Below, one piece after another: positions 19,157 to 29,040 of a DNA stretch of 64,000 nucleotides. The notes under the pieces were generated by a model. That model saw only the letters and a program-made list of their open reading frames with translations. It was not told the origin of the DNA and ran no database searches. Numbering within the stretch: position 1 is the first letter of the stretch; every line of letters starts with the position of its first letter. Both the position numbers and the translations under genes were made by a program. This stretch comes from Lepiota brunneoincarnata (Eukaryota; Basidiomycota; Agaricomycetes; Agaricales; Agaricaceae), in contig JAEBUN010000034.1 in the NCBI GenBank assembly GCA_023014365.1, positions 310,001 to 374,000 on the forward strand, given 5' to 3'.

Positions 19157-22100
19157 TTAAGTATGTTTGGTGAGGGAGCGAAGTTGTCTTTGGTTGGTTC
19201 TGGTGGGTTCCTGTTCTTTCTGGAGAATTCCATGAGCTTCTTTATACTCGGTCAAGTATTCTTTGGCGTTTGTATGAAGTGTTTCATCGGTGATCCATTT
19301 GTTCTCCGTGTGGGAGTATCCTTTCCATTTGACGTAGTATTGGAGCTTTCCGCAGTGTTGGCGGTGATTCAGAATGGCTTCTATTTCGTATTCTTCTTTT
19401 TCATTAATGATGTCTGGTGGTGGTGGAGTCAGATGAGATCCATATGCTTCTGTTTCGGTGTATGGAGTTAGAAGGTTTCTGTGGAATATTGGGTGTATCT
19501 TCCATTTGATCGGAAGTTTTAGTTTGTAGGTGAGTGGCGATAAGACTTCTGTGATAAGGAAGGGTCCTAGTCGTTTTGGGGATATTTTGTTGGAAATGAA
19601 GGGAAGTTTGAGGTTCTTGGCTTCTAGCCATACTTTTTGACATGTTTCAAGGGGTTTGACAGTTCTTCTGGTTCTTTGTTTCATAATATCGGTGGAGAGT
19701 TGATGTGCCACGTGTGCTTCTTTTCTGGCATCATCAAGGAGTCTGATGTGTTCGTCTACTGATGGAAAGTTCGATGTTTCCATTACCGTGGGTATCGGTG
19801 GAGGGTTGTATCCCATGATTAGTTCGAATGGGGATTTCTGCCTTGAGGCATGTATTTTGGAGTTGTGTGCGAATTCGGTGATAGGGAGGGTTTCTGGTGC
19901 AGTATATGGCAAGGTAGGTTTCGATTTCCTGATTGTATCGTTCGGTGGAGCCATCTGTCTGGGGATGGTATGCGGTAGAGAATGCTTGTTGGATGTTTAG
20001 TCGTTTGGCTAGTTGTCGGAGGGAGTTGGCTGCAAATCTAGGGTCTCGATCTGATATGATTTTGTCGGGTAGTCCGAATCTGGTGAAGACTTTTTCTATT
20101 AATAGTTGTCCGATGTCATCGGCGTTTGATCGATCTGAGGTTGGGATGAAATTTACCCCCTTCGTAAGGCCGTGGTCCACCATGGACAATATCGCATTAT
20201 GGCCGGCGCTAGGTGGTAGACCGGTGATAAGATCCCATGAGATCTGGGCAAATGGGCGTTTAGATGCTGGTGGGGGAATCGGTTGAGTCGGTGTGCGATC
20301 CGGTCTGCGTATGATTTTATGTTGCTGACACTCTGGACAGCCTTTGATGTAGTTCTTTATGAACGTCGACATTCCTGGCCAATACACTTCTTTCTTAGCG
20401 AGGCGGTACGTTTCCTGTTCTCCAGGATGGCCACGTGTAGGGTGGTCGTGGTATCTTGCGATGACATCGCGTCTGAGTTGGAGGTCTTCTGGAATGATGA
20501 CACGTTCTTGGAACGTGAGGAGTGAACCGTTTGGGGTTGGAATTGTTCCGAAGTCTTTATCGGCGGCGTTAGGGTGGGCTTCTTTTAGGAGTTTGAATGC
20601 TTTGGTGGTTCTAGCGTCGTATTTTGGTGATTCCGTGATTCTTTCTTGGAGTTCCATATCGACGTTGGCGATAAAGAGGTGTTCTGGGAGTATTGTGATC
20701 GAGTTTTGATTTTCTATGTCAGCAGTGGCGACAAAGAGGTTGTTTGGAAGCATGGTGATATCTTCGTTATCGTTATCCTCATCAGGGATGTGGTCTGGTC
20801 ATCTTGATAGAGCATCTGGTGCAGGAATTTTTGATCCTGGGACGTGTTCTAGTTTGAAGTTGTAGTCAGCGAGGGTCTGTACCCATCGTGCTTGTCGGCG
20901 GTTGATTTTCTGTGGTTTACGCCAGTATGTGAGGTTTTGGTGGTCTGTTCTGATACGGACGGTATGGGGGTTGCCAAGGAGGTAGTGGCGCCATTCTTCG
21001 AGGGCTTGGATAATAGCGAGGAGTTCCCTGTCATAGATGTCATAATTGCGTTCTGCTGGTCCGAATGTCTTTGAATAGAATGATACGGGTTTCCGTATTC
21101 CGTTGATGTCGTATTGATACAGGACAGCTCCTGATGCAAACTTAGAAGCATCAGCTTCCATTTCGAAGGGTTTTGTGGAGTCGGGCATGAGAAGTACCAG
21201 TTCTTTTAGGAATTTGTTCTTAAGCGTTTCAAATGCTTCCTGTTGTTCTTCTTTCCATTTGAATTTGTTTGATTTGGAAAGGAGTTGGTTCAGGGGTTTG
21301 GTGTGGTGGGAGTAGCTGCAGATGAACTTCCAGTAGAAGTTACAGAATCCGATGAATTTCCAAACGTGTCGGACTGTTTTTGGTACTGGCCAGTCTTCTA
21401 TTCCTTTAGTTTTCCGGGATCCATTTTGATCTCGTCTGGTGTGATGATCATGCCGAGATATTCGAGTCATTGTTTGTTGAACTTGCATTTCTCCGTTTTG
21501 AGGTAGAGGTCGTTTTCCTGCAGGATTTGCAGTACTTTTTCTGTGAGTCGGTCAGTTTCTTCCTGGGTTTTACCGTAGATTAGGATATCATCCATGTAGA
21601 TGATGATCCCTCCTTTCTCCATTATTTCAGAGAACAACGTGTCCATCATGTGTTGGAACGTCACGGGACTGTTGCAGAGTCCAAAAAACATAACAGTTGG
21701 TTCGAAAAGACCCATGGGAGTCTTGAATGCTGCTTTCCATTGATCGCCATCTTTGATTCTGACGTTATTGTATCCTAGGCGGACGTCGAGCTTGGTGAAA
21801 TACTTAGCTCCTTTGAGTTTTTCCATGATAGAGGAAATCATGGGGATTGGGTAAGCATTTTTGACGGTGTGATTGTTTAGATAACGATAGTCTTGGCAGG
21901 GTCGGAGGTCTCCTCCTTTCTTGGCAACGAAAAAGAAGGGTGATGCCATAGGGGATTTTGAGGGGCGGATGTAGCCTTTTCGGAGGTTTTCGTCTATGAA
22001 TTCTTTCAGTGCTTTTTCTTCGGCAGGTGCCACTTGATAAGGTTTCATTGATTTCGCTTCGAATGTCGGTTTTAGTTCGATTTCGTGATCGAATGTTCTT

Positions 22101-22971
22101 GATGGTGGGAATCTTTCGGAGGCTTTCTTGTTGAATATTTTTGCCCATCGGGCGAATCTCCGAGGAATCTCGGGTGGTTCCTTGTTTGATTCCGGTTGTT
22201 TTCCTTTTTGGTTTGTTGACTTTGTCAGGTTATGTTGCTCATTGTGGAGCGTTGTAGCGTGTGTCGCTTTGGCGTTTACTTCTAATGGGGTTAGAAGCAT
22301 GGGGTTCATTTCTCTTTCTAGAGCGAAGGTGTCGAGGTCAACGTTTGACAGGTTGACGTATTCTTCAGGGTTTTCCTCGGGTTGGGAGGTTTTTCCAGCC
22401 ATTATGTCCATGGCGATGGAGTTAAGTTCGACGGGTTGTCGTAGGGTTCTGAGGAGTTTGGAAAAGTCTTGATGATCGATTTGTGGTTTCCAAGAAAACG
22501 TTTTGGTTTTCCAGTTGATGTTGGGATTGTATTGTTCCAACCAGGGAAATCCGATGATGAGGTCTTTCTCACCAGTGTTTGTGACGTACGCTTCTAGCGT
22601 GCAATCTCTTCCATCAATGATGGTTCTGATTTTGATGTATTCATGGATCTTGCCATGTTGATTATCAGTTCCATCAATGTTACTGAGTGGAATTGGTTGG
22701 TCCAGCCGTTTGGTTTGATGACCATGTCGTTCAACGACTTTGTGGGAGATGAAGTTCCCTTGGGCTCCTGAATCTATCAGGGCGGTGATGGCCACGGGTT
22801 TTGATGTCTGTTCACTCCAAATCTCGATGGGTAAGAAAAAGGATCGTTTATTCGGGGATAGTCGTAATTGTACAGAGTTTATCGAGAAAATGTCCTTCTG
22901 GGAGTGAGAGTACGAAATGTCCTTCTGAGTTCTGGAACGTGCAGGGGCACATCTGTCGACAGCGTTCCTTT
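19157..22971 (-). pseudogene. pol: Gypsy B1 Pol (broken)
   Basis: Order: protease ITALIDSGAQGNFI (about 22,780); RT with LRPCQDYRYLN and IIYMDDILIYG; RNase H EADASKFASGAVLY; integrase zinc finger (GCPECQQHKI) and catalytic WDLITGLP, ISDRDPRF, TDGSTERYNQEIE; chromodomain EEYEIEAILNHRQH...YVKWKGYSHTENKWI. Breaks relative to B2 are a stop after KCKFNKQ (about 21,467), a 1-bp deletion near 21,410, a stop after APDALSR (20,799), and a 20-bp deletion near 19,900 that removed one of two GTTTCTG repeats and shifted the integrase frame. It is non-functional. Confidence 0.95.
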
Positions 22972-22986
22972 TTAAAAATCCTGGAA
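22972..22986 (-). promoter_or_regulatory. candidate -1 frameshift site between gag and pol (Gypsy B1)
   Basis: On the minus strand gag ends CAG GAT TTT TAA AAA. In the -1 frame the same bases read GGA TTT TTA AAA AGG and lead into pol. The sequence is identical in B2 (about 32,877-32,890). The T5-A5 run next to the stop is a plausible slip site. Confidence 0.5.
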
Positions 22987-24768
22987 TGGACGCATCTCCG
23001 GGTCCTCGGCTAGCATGGAGTGGAGTTCTTGTTGGAGTTCAGGATCGAGATCATCGACCATTTGGCGCATCTGAGATGCGACTTCTGCGACGGCAAGGGA
23101 GTACTTGCGTTGTGGTGATTGTTGGGCGTTCCGGTTTGGAATTCCGGGACGAGTGTTTTGTTGTCCAGGGAAGGGATGGTTGGGGTTTCTCGCAGGGCGA
23201 GGGGGATTGGTATGCATTCCTGGGAAGCGTCTAGCTGGTGGTGGTTGAGGGCATTTGCTGACCCAGTGATCTTTGGCTCCACATCGGAAGCATTCCTGGT
23301 TTTGGTATGATTTCATTTGTTGTCCGGTGACAACAGCATCTAGCTCCAACGGTTCCTGTGTGGAGTTTTCTTCGGTATATTCCGGTTGTGGGATTTCGGG
23401 ATAAGGATCTTCGAATCCTTCTTCTATTGTGACGTGGTCTACTTCCATGGCATGTGGGTCATGTGGGGTGAATCGTGGAGCGTTGCTCCTTTGGTAGAAT
23501 TGTGCGTAGGGCATGTTATTGTTTGGACGGCTTGGTCCGCGGTTGGATTGGTATTGGTTTCTTTGGGGAAACGTGTTTCTGGGGGTGCCGTAAAGGGCGT
23601 TGATTCGGCGGAAATTGTCGTCGAGTTTATTTGCTCAGGTGTACCAAGCGGTGATAGTTGTTGGAGGGTTTTCTGATTCGTCAATCTTCATGGCAATGCG
23701 GCGATCGATTGCCTTGCGGTATAGATCGATTAGAGTGCGATCTTCATTTAATCCGGATTGTCAGACAAGTTCCTTGAACTGAGCGTTGAACTCGGTCATT
23801 GGTTTGCCTGCTTGGTGCAGGGTTTGAAGTCGGGTATGTGCGTACGCATGTTCGTCTGCTGGGGTGAAGTCGGCTCTAAGTCGAGCGGTGAAGTTGTCCC
23901 ATGACTCCATGGCTATGGGTTGTCCTTGTTGAGTTTGGGCGTTTCTCTCATGGAGGTATTGTCTAGCCCAGGCTCGGGCATCTCCTGATTGCATTGTTGA
24001 AAGGATGAATAGGGTCCTAGCGAGGTCGGTGTTGTAAGTGGTCGCATTGGCGAGCACGTAAACTTCGCATTGGAAGATCCAATCTTCGAATAGCCTTCTA
24101 GTTCCATCAAAGGTGATGGGTTTGAGGAGTCCTAACTCCTTTGGGGTAGCTGCGGTGGCCATTATTTGTAATTGTCCGGGTGGTGGTGGTGGTGATGGTG
24201 GTTGCGTTGGTCGCAAAGGAGGAGTTGGTAGGGCTAAGGGTACGGTTGATGCAGGTAGTGCGGGTGGTTGTGGATCGGGATCTGATTGGTTGTCATCTGT
24301 TATATAGACATCGGAATTGTTGTCTGCTGGGGGAGTTCTTCCCTGATTTACGGCATATTCATGGCGTGTGAGTAAGTTCTCTTCTGACGTGGAAAGTCCT
24401 CTTGGTTGTTTGAGGGCGTTTTTAAGTCTTTGGAGTTCGTAGTCATTTAATGGGTCTACTTTAGCACGGTATTCTTCGGCTTGTTTGCATCTTCTTTCTT
24501 CTTCTTCGTAGTGTTCTTTTAATTCTTTTTCGTGTTGTAGTCTTTGTTGTTCTGTTAGTTTGTCAGCAAAGCTTGTTCTTGTTCGTGTTGATGTACTTGG
24601 AGTGGGTGAGTCGAATGGAGATGGAGGATAGAATGGGGATGGTGTCTGAGTGGGGATAGGGTTTCTTCTGGGATCCGGGTTCTGGGTTCCTGATCCTGAG
24701 ATTCTACTTCTTGATTTGGGAGGAGGAGGTGATGGGGATTCTTGGGCCAAGAATTTCTTTGGAGGCGT
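22972..24768 (-). pseudogene. gag: Gypsy B1 Gag (start lost, two nonsense codons)
   Basis: Relative to B2, the start codon ATG has become ACG (24,766-24,768). TGA codons sit at 23,761-23,763 and 23,635-23,637, where B2 has CGA in both. The product has a Pro-rich N-terminus, a charged coiled coil (EQQRLQHEKELKEHYEEEER), a capsid-like core (FDGTRRLFEDWIFQCEVY...GDARAWARQYL...WDNFTARLRADFTP) and a zinc knuckle CFRCGAKDHWVSKC. Gag would form the particle and package the element RNA. Confidence 0.92.
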
Positions 24769-25139
24769 GGTGATATTTGTCTAGCGATCGATTATCGCTA
24801 GAAGTATGAAGAATTGGGTGGCTATTATGGATATCCCTGAATATAGGTTCCACGATCTGATGACACAGCAATGGCAGGGGCACGTGATGCGTTCGAGTTC
24901 TAGGGTGATGATTCGGTAGGTGATGAGGGTGGCGGTAGAAGTGAAAACAAAAATGAGTAGGTAAGCCAGGTCTTCTGGCGGGGAGAGGTTGAGGGACATA
25001 GCGATGGCTACACAGAGAGGCGGTTTTCTTTCGCATGTCGTTTTGAACGACCAGGGTACCTCGACGCGTTCAGTACGTCAGCAGAGCAGAGCAGAGTAGA
25101 GGGCGATCAAGAGATAAACAGCAGAGTATCTTAGTGTTT
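24769..25139 (-). other. Gypsy B1 5' leader with hairpin
   Basis: About 370 bp between the 5' LTR and gag, closely matched in B2 at 34,683-35,053. It contains a perfect 8-bp inverted repeat CTAGCGAT-CGATT-ATCGCTAG (about 24,780-24,801) just upstream of gag. Packaging or priming roles are possible. No standard tRNA primer site is evident beside the LTR, and some chromoviruses self-prime. Confidence 0.5.
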
Positions 25140-25525
25140 TGTTACCCGGGTTAGGGGTTCGCTCTTGAGTAGCACGGCGTTCGCGGCAAGATGTCTGTAC
25201 AGACTTGGTCTTGTCCTACTAGGCGTGACTTGGAGACGACGGAGCACTATAGTCCAGCCGGTTTAAGGGCAAAGAGGTATAGGAGGCAAGAACTGTATAA
25301 CACTAAGATAAGGATACAAGGTATTGTACTGTATCCTTATATACTCCTAAGTGTGGCTGTACTCCTACTATAATAGTCCAGACCGGGGTAACTGTGAGTC
25401 AGAGATAAGAAAACATGAGGCGTATACTAAGAATAGTCCTTCTGATGTACACTACTGATAGTTTCATAGTGACATGGGAATGTGAGCTAAAAGTAACCGT
25501 CCTTCTGATGTGGTTTCTGATAACA
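25140..25525 (-). repeat. Gypsy B1 5' LTR
   Basis: 386 bp, TG...CA, followed by the GGAGC target duplication. It keeps CG at the three positions where the partner LTR is mutated. Confidence 0.96.
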
Positions 25526-25690
25526 GGAGCCAGGGCATCAATTTATGAGTCAACGAGGGCCAGGATATCAATTTACAAGTCAATGTGGAGCCAGGGTATC
25601 ATTTTACAAGTTGAGGAGGCCATGATATTGATTTTCAAGTGAACGTGGAGCCGTAATATTGATTTTCGAGTGAATATGGAGTTATATGGG
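25526..25690 (+). repeat. minisatellite, right part (about 5 units)
   Basis: This continues the 30-bp array of 16,385-16,659 beyond Gypsy B1. The last units diverge (CGTGGAGCCGTAATATTGAT type). Confidence 0.85.
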
Positions 25691-25699
25691 TGGTGGGCA

Positions 25700-26324
25700 A
25701 TTAATGGAGGTATTTCGTCAGCATGGGAAATAGGATAGAGGTAGGTATGCTTACCTTCATTATCAGTAATGTTTGAAGCCTGTGAAGTGGCTGCCTGATC
25801 TTCTTCAGGAGGACCAGCTGCCTCCACTGACTCTTTCAGGGGTGTGTTGTCTTGCTTTGAGGCTGTAAGACATATCAGATATTGATTAAAACATGGAGGA
25901 CAGGGGCCAGACCTTTTTGAGGTGGAAAAAAAGTGGTGAGAGTGACCAGACCTGGGTCTGGATCCCCTTGAGCCTTCCATGTTGGTTTGGAGGTGCATTG
26001 ACTGGGGAGACGTTGACTAGCGACATGCTGTGCCAGCTGTTTACCCTTGAGTCCTTGAGATTCATGGGTCGGCTTGAGGGTGTCACTTGCAGGAGGGAGG
26101 GGTGTTGTTTCAGCACTCGGTGAGTAATTCCAATCAATCTTGGAGGCCTCCTTGAGCGAACCGTCCAGATTTAGCGCACAGTTGTCTTCGGACATGATAA
26201 GCACAGGACACATGGGATTTGGCAGTGTTGATAGTGTGGGGGAAAGAGTGAGTGAAAAATCAACAAAGTCGGAACTTTGTTGATGTTTGGCAAGCACTGC
26301 CACTGCCACTGCAGCCCTCACCAC
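25700..26324 (-). pseudogene. hAT transposase, N-terminal exons
   Basis: Exon 1 contains MSEDNCALNLDGSLKEASKI (ATG at 26,195; an in-frame ATG at 26,324 also exists) and runs to about 25,912, giving a Ser/Thr/Gln-rich sequence with a KPTWKAQGDPDPGLVTLTTFF region. A GTCTGG...TTACAG intron leads to exon 2 (about 25,862-25,756; SKQDNTPLKESVEAAGPPEE), ending at a GTAAGC donor. The next exons resume at about 16,330, beyond the minisatellite and Gypsy B1. No domain is recognised; the assignment rests on strand, splicing and position inside the hAT termini. The first intron border is the least certain. Confidence 0.55.
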
Positions 26325-26330
26325 CGATGG

Positions 26331-26522
26331 CCCTCAACTCATGCGTTTGAACGCGTTTGAACACGTTCGGACGCGTTCAGGTAGGCTGGCCACAAGGCCG
26401 AACCTTGAACTGAGTTGACAGGCCTATGCCTGAACCTGAACCCGAACCGGATTGAACCTTTGGGTTCAGTTCAGGGGGTTCAGGTTCGAACTGAAGTTCT
26501 GAACCGAACTTCGGCACCCCTA
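26331..26522 (-). repeat. hAT right TIR and subterminal repeats
   Basis: The TIR (26,499-26,522) ends CGGCACCCCTA, complementary to the left end with two mismatches, both explained by CpG change. 26,335-26,500 is filled with TTTGAACGCG and GGTTCA/TGAACC repeats in both orientations. Confidence 0.85.
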
Positions 26523-26530
26523 ATGTCCGA

Positions 26531-27246
26531 AGTCGTTTGAGGCGATTGCTCACTCGTTAGGCAGATGGCAGGATCCATGGGGGTGCTAACCGGTTTCTCG
26601 TTGTCGAAACCATAACGTCTGAGCGAAGCATCGACGTAGGAACGTTGGGATAGCATGAGCTTACCCTGTTCCTTATCCCTCTTCACTTCGATTCCCAAGA
26701 GCCAGTGGATCTCTCCCAGATCCGTAATTTCGACGAATTTTCGCACTCCATCCTTCACCCAGTCAATCAGTGAAATAGTAGATGTGACGAGAGTACAGTC
26801 ATCAACGTGCACCAGGATTATGGTGAGATCTGGCGCCACGATCTTGAAGAATACGCTCTGGTCAACCTCACAGCATGAAAAGCCCAGGTGATTGACCAAA
26901 ATCTTGCATAAACGTTGGTACCATCGCCGGCCGGACTGCTTGAGACCGTAGAGGGTCTTCTTGAGGTGGCAAATGTGACGTGGGTGGGTGGTGGATGTGA
27001 AACCGGGTGGTTGCCGCATGTAGATTGTCTCACCAGGGCCTAATTTCCCATTTAGGTACGCACCCTTGATATCGATCTGATGGATCTCGTAGTTACGAGC
27101 GGCGGCAATTGCTAGGACTGTCCAGATAGATGTGAGTCGTGCTACAGGTGCAAAAGTGTCGAAATAATCGACTCCGGGGACTTGAGAAAATCCTTGGGTG
27201 ACGAGACAGGCCTTGTAACGGACAACATTGCCAGCAGCATCCTTTT
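26531..27246 (-). pseudogene. Copia pol, reverse transcriptase segment
   Basis: This continues in frame from 35,440 across Gypsy B2. It encodes KDAAGNVVRYKACLVTQGFS, YFDTFAPVARLTSI, IHQIDIKGAYLNG (catalytic Asp), KKTLYGLKQSGRRWY, the HVDD catalytic motif (ILVHVDDCTLV) and LGIEVKRDKEQGKLMLSQ, then enters the hAT target duplication. KACLV stands where the family normally has KARLV, consistent with CGT to TGT. There is no stop within the segment. Confidence 0.93.
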
Positions 27247-27632
27247 TGTTACCTGGGTTAGGGGTTCGCTCTTGAGTAGCACAGCGTTCGTGGCAAGATG
27301 TCTATACAGACTTGGTCTTGTCCTACTAGGCATGACTTAGAGATGACGGAGCACTATAGTCCAGCCGGTTTAAGGGCAAAGAGGTATAGGAGGCAAGAAC
27401 TGTATAACACTAAGATAAGGATACAAGGTATTGTACTGTATCCTTATATACTCCTAAGTGTGGCTGTACTCCTACTATAATAGTCCAGACCGGGGTAACT
27501 GTGAGTCAGAGATAAGAAAACATGAGGCGTATACTAAGAATAGTCCTTCTGATGTACACTACTGATAGTTTCATAGTGACATGTGAATGTGAGCTAAAAG
27601 TAACCGTCCTTCTGATGTGGTTTCTGATAACA
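27247..27632 (-). repeat. Gypsy B2 3' LTR
   Basis: 386 bp, TG...CA. The two visible differences from 35,054-35,439 are TTACCTGGG/TTACCCGGG and CACAGCG/CACGGCG. Confidence 0.95.
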
Positions 27633-27913
27633 TTAGGTCCGTTTCTAGAGTTGTTTTCCATACAACTCGTTAGTTTCCTTCTTCCGGGTACTTGGCTAGG
27701 TAGTTTGGTTCATAGTAGTCAATCTGTGGTGGGTCGGTGGAGTCTGGTCTGGGGGGAATGACGGGGGAGAAGGTAGGAGTGGGAGTTCTGTGAAGATCGA
27801 GTATGGTGGCAGTTTCTGGGGATGGGGGTTGTCCTGGGTAAAAGATGTCGTATAGAAGGCGTCTGAAATGGGGACTTTCGATTCGTTCTTCTGGTGGGGT
27901 GATTTAGTTTGCT

Positions 27914-29038
27914 TCAGAAAGAACTGCATGGTTCTCCTGTGATATTTGATTTGGCCACGTCGTCGTAGCACTCCTCATAATAATCGTCGTGGGTGAGATT
28001 GATGTATCGATGGTGAGTTGTGGGAATGGTCGAGGGACGGGTTGTAGGATTTCTGGAGTAGGGGGTGTGTTGAGTCTTTCGACTTGGGCATTCGGTCCAT
28101 TTATGGCGTGGTTGGAAGACGGCGCAGTGGGGGCATCTGTATTTGATGCAGTCGTATGAGTAATGCCCTGGGGCATATTGCTTGCATCCGAGGCAGGCAA
28201 ATTGGGGGCAATCCATGGCCCAGTGTCCTGTGTGTCTACATTGGATGCAGACTGATCTGTCGGTGGTTCGGGGGTTGGTTCGTGGGTGAATGGGATTGGG
28301 GGAGTTCCAAATCGGGATGTTGTTACTGGCAATGGTGTGGGTGGTGTCCTTGGTGGGGGTGAGAAGTCTGAAGGGATTTCTGATACTGGCGGGCTTTCTT
28401 CCCTTACTGGGGACGGTGGTGATGATAGCGGCAGTGGTCGTCGTGGTAGTGGTGGGGATGGTTGTGGTGGGGGGCTGCGAGGTATGTACCTCATTTCATT
28501 TGGGTAGGTTCTTTGACACCTTGGACATGAGGCCCGATCTTGAGCGGAGAAGTCGCTTGAGTGATTCTGCCCAGGCACGTTGCGTATTGTACACAGTAGC
28601 GAGAGCCTTAGTCTGTCGTACGTGGTGGGTATAGTCGTACCAGAGTTGTCTGTCGTATTCTGAAATTGGAGTGTGTTCCAATTTAGTCGTAAAGGCTCCG
28701 TCGGTGGCAGCCTCATGCAGATCTCCGTCAGAAGGGTGATCTGGTCCATATGATCGTACTCCAGCTGTATGGTATCTAAGGGAGGTGGCTGGGGCGGCTG
28801 TTGGTTCTGGGGTGTCGTTGGGGTCGGGGGTCTCGTCCCTGGGAGAGGCGTATGTTGCGGCGAAGGTGTGAGAGGGGGTGTAGGGAGACGGGGCCGGAAT
28901 GGGAGTTGTTTGAAGTGTAGTATGTTCGACGCTTGCATTGTTTATGATGATGACAGAGGATGATGAGGAGGTTGGTGAAGGTGTTGTTGAGAAAGGGGGG
29001 GTAGTTTGGGGGCGAGTGAGGTCGAGGTTCATGGGCAT
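27914..29038 (-). pseudogene. Gypsy B2 ORF3 (three zinc knuckles), interrupted
   Basis: It starts at ATG 29,038, two bases after the pol stop, as in B1. Codon 181 is TGA where B1 has CGA (28,496-28,498); the frame then continues through the same three zinc knuckles to 27,914. The conserved position, length and motifs show that ORF3 belongs to the family rather than to one copy. Confidence 0.85.
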
Positions 29039-29040
29039 CT

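Larger units (their letters stand above)
16660..25525 (-). mobile_element. Gypsy B1: chromovirus with a third, zinc-knuckle ORF
   Basis: The 386-bp LTRs (16,660-17,045 and 25,140-25,525) start TGTTACCCGGG and end CTGATAACA, with target duplication GGAGC (16,655-16,659 and 25,526-25,530). The minus-strand order is gag, pol (PR-RT-RH-INT-chromodomain), ORF3. It has lost its gag start codon and has several nonsense codons, frameshifts and a 20-bp integrase deletion. A foreign solo LTR sits at 17,138-17,835. It is a sister copy of Gypsy B2 (27,247-35,439). Confidence 0.97.
5192..26522 (-). mobile_element. hAT-superfamily DNA transposon with two retrotransposons nested in it
   Basis: An exact 8-bp target duplication ATGTCCGA lies at 5,184-5,191 and 26,523-26,530; 8 bp is the hAT size. 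Terminal inverted repeats of 24 bp with two mismatches start TAGGGGTGCC at both ends. Without Gypsy A and Gypsy B1 the element is about 4.6 kb. It carries a multi-exon transposase on the minus strand (three blocks listed separately), subterminal GGTTCA/TGAACC-type repeats at both ends, and a minisatellite in a transposase intron. It interrupts Copia pol between RT and RNase H. Confidence 0.95.
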
